A stretch of 64,000 nucleotides of DNA from Phymorhynchus buccinoides (Eukaryota > Mollusca > Gastropoda > Neogastropoda > Raphitomidae): NCBI GenBank assembly GCA_017654935.2, contig CM065683.1, positions 4,351,089 to 4,415,088 of the forward strand. Reading direction: 5' to 3'. Shown here one piece after another: positions 63,106 to 64,000 of this stretch. Both the position numbers and the translations under genes were made by a program. Below the pieces are notes generated by a model. The model was not told where the DNA came from, searched no databases, and saw only the letters and a program-made list of their open reading frames with translations. Every line of letters starts with the position of its first letter. Position 1 is the first letter of the stretch.

Positions 63106-63769
63106 ACAGACACTGAGACAGAGGGACAGAGACAGAAAGTGGGGAAGAAAGATGTTGAGGAATAGGTTGAAGGTTCATGAAGGAATAAAGACAGCCAGAA
63201 AGAGAGGAGGAGTATACTGTATAGGTAAATGATGAGGACAAGAGAGAGAGAGGGAGAGAGAGATGGTAAGGTGGGTAGGTAAATTTTAAGAACAAGAAAG
63301 ATAGAGAGACTGAGAGAGAGAGAGATACAGAGAAAGAGAGAGAGAGAGGCTCTGAAAGAGAGAGAGACTCGGAGAGAGAGAGAGACACTTGACACTTGAA
63401 AAACTTTATTACGCAAGGATTGAGATTTTAGGCCAGGCCTATTCTTACAATCTGTCCTTGAGACGGAAACAAGACTAATACAAAGCGATAAGGCAAACAG
63501 ATCATTATAATATGAACATGCATGATGATACAAGACATCAAAGTAAACAAAATTAGAGCAAAATAACATAAACAAATAACTAACAAGTAGGGGGGGGGGG
63601 GGGGGGAGGCACAAGAAAAGAGAGAGAGAGAGAGAGAACTTGAACTTGAAATGTTTAAATGAGGATAAACTGAATAAGCAAAACAATACTTCTTTTCATC
63701 AGGTCCTCAAACAAATAAAATAATAAGCAAGCAAAATTGAAAAAAAAAAAGAATAGACAAACAAACAGC
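63106..63769. repeat. GA-rich sequence, retroposon tail and G run
   Basis: GA-rich stretches at 63236-63388. At 63388-63600 a segment read on the minus strand ends AATAAAGTTTTTCAAGTG, like a retroposon 3' end. A G run lies at 63589-63606, followed by more GA and an ACTTGAACTTGAAATG direct echo. No gene. Confidence 0.6.
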
Positions 63770-64000
63770 TGTAACCCACTCCTCGTAAAACCCCAAATTA
63801 CCAATTTACAGGAGCGGGACTCGGGTTCGGGTTGAGCTACAAAACTAGAGCGTTAGAGTCAATCTTTCAGAGAGTCTTCCAGAGACACAAAAACACCGAG
63901 ATTCGGTATGAGTTCACTGATTTATTAAAATAAAAACAACTTGAAAAATAAACAAACAAATGAATAATCTTAAAAGTCCAAACCCAAAGAAATGTTATCC
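63770..64000 (-). mobile_element. LTR of the second gypsy family in reverse orientation, cut by the window end
   Basis: TGTAACCCACTCCTCG at 63770 is the reverse complement of the LTR end at 54478. The match continues through the AATAAA region to position 64000 with only a few differences. No PBS lies beside it on the left, so this is the 3' end of a 3' LTR or of a solo LTR. Confidence 0.9.

Noticed and set aside
62425..63686. ORFs of poly-Thr-His or Cys-Val type
   Set aside because: Translations of (CA)n and (GA)n microsatellites.

Overview
The window is eukaryotic genomic DNA, most likely from a mollusc. It has spliced genes with GT-AG introns, very abundant micro- and minisatellites, tRNA-derived SINEs whose body and tail look like those common in gastropod and bivalve genomes, and many classes of transposable element (Ty3/gypsy, DIRS, LINEs, pogo-like and other MITEs). 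The species cannot be fixed from sequence alone. Three runs of exactly 500 N (16199-16698, 44536-45035, 60267-60766) divide the window into four contigs whose order and orientation were probably inferred by scaffolding.

The only host gene recognised with confidence is a RIG-I-like receptor (RLR; MDA5/RIG-I family cytosolic RNA sensor). Three + strand exons (822-1006, 1236-1455, 2929-3091) encode helicase motifs Ia to III, including DECH. Three more + exons (18482-18623, 20082-20338, 20992-21239, stop included) encode motif VI, the pincer region and the zinc-binding C-terminal RNA-binding domain. All visible exon phases agree. The CARDs and motif I lie upstream of the window. The Hel2i insert and motifs IV and V are absent from the + strand between 3.1 and 18.5 kb. 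A motif IV exon with the right reading frame does exist at 47893-48046, but on the minus strand of another contig. Either the third contig is misplaced and inverted, or a second, broken RLR copy lies there. The introns also hold partial copies (echoes) of the gene's own exons.

The gap in the RLR gene is filled by a head-to-tail tandem of two almost identical Ty3/gypsy elements on the minus strand, in an LTR-body-LTR-body-LTR layout (3202-16198). Their 1534- and 1531-aa polyproteins place integrase before reverse transcriptase, the Gmr1-like order, instead of the usual gypsy order.

From 21 to 44.5 kb there is no recognised gene apart from weak minus-strand exon candidates. The space is taken up by minisatellites (the largest, 37.1-42.06 kb, is about 5 kb), MITEs, LINE remnants and a roughly 2-kb inverted repeat (33.15-35.17 kb). 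The third contig (45.0-60.3 kb) carries a LINE remnant, a pogo-like MITE nested in an older inverted-repeat element, the stray RLR exon, a 5'-truncated DIRS element with a frameshifted tyrosine recombinase, a 1.6-kb long-inverted-repeat element, and a nearly intact second Ty3/gypsy element (LTR, PBS, gag, -1 frameshift signal, pol) that runs into the last gap. The final 3 kb is microsatellite-rich and ends in an inverted LTR of that same gypsy family.
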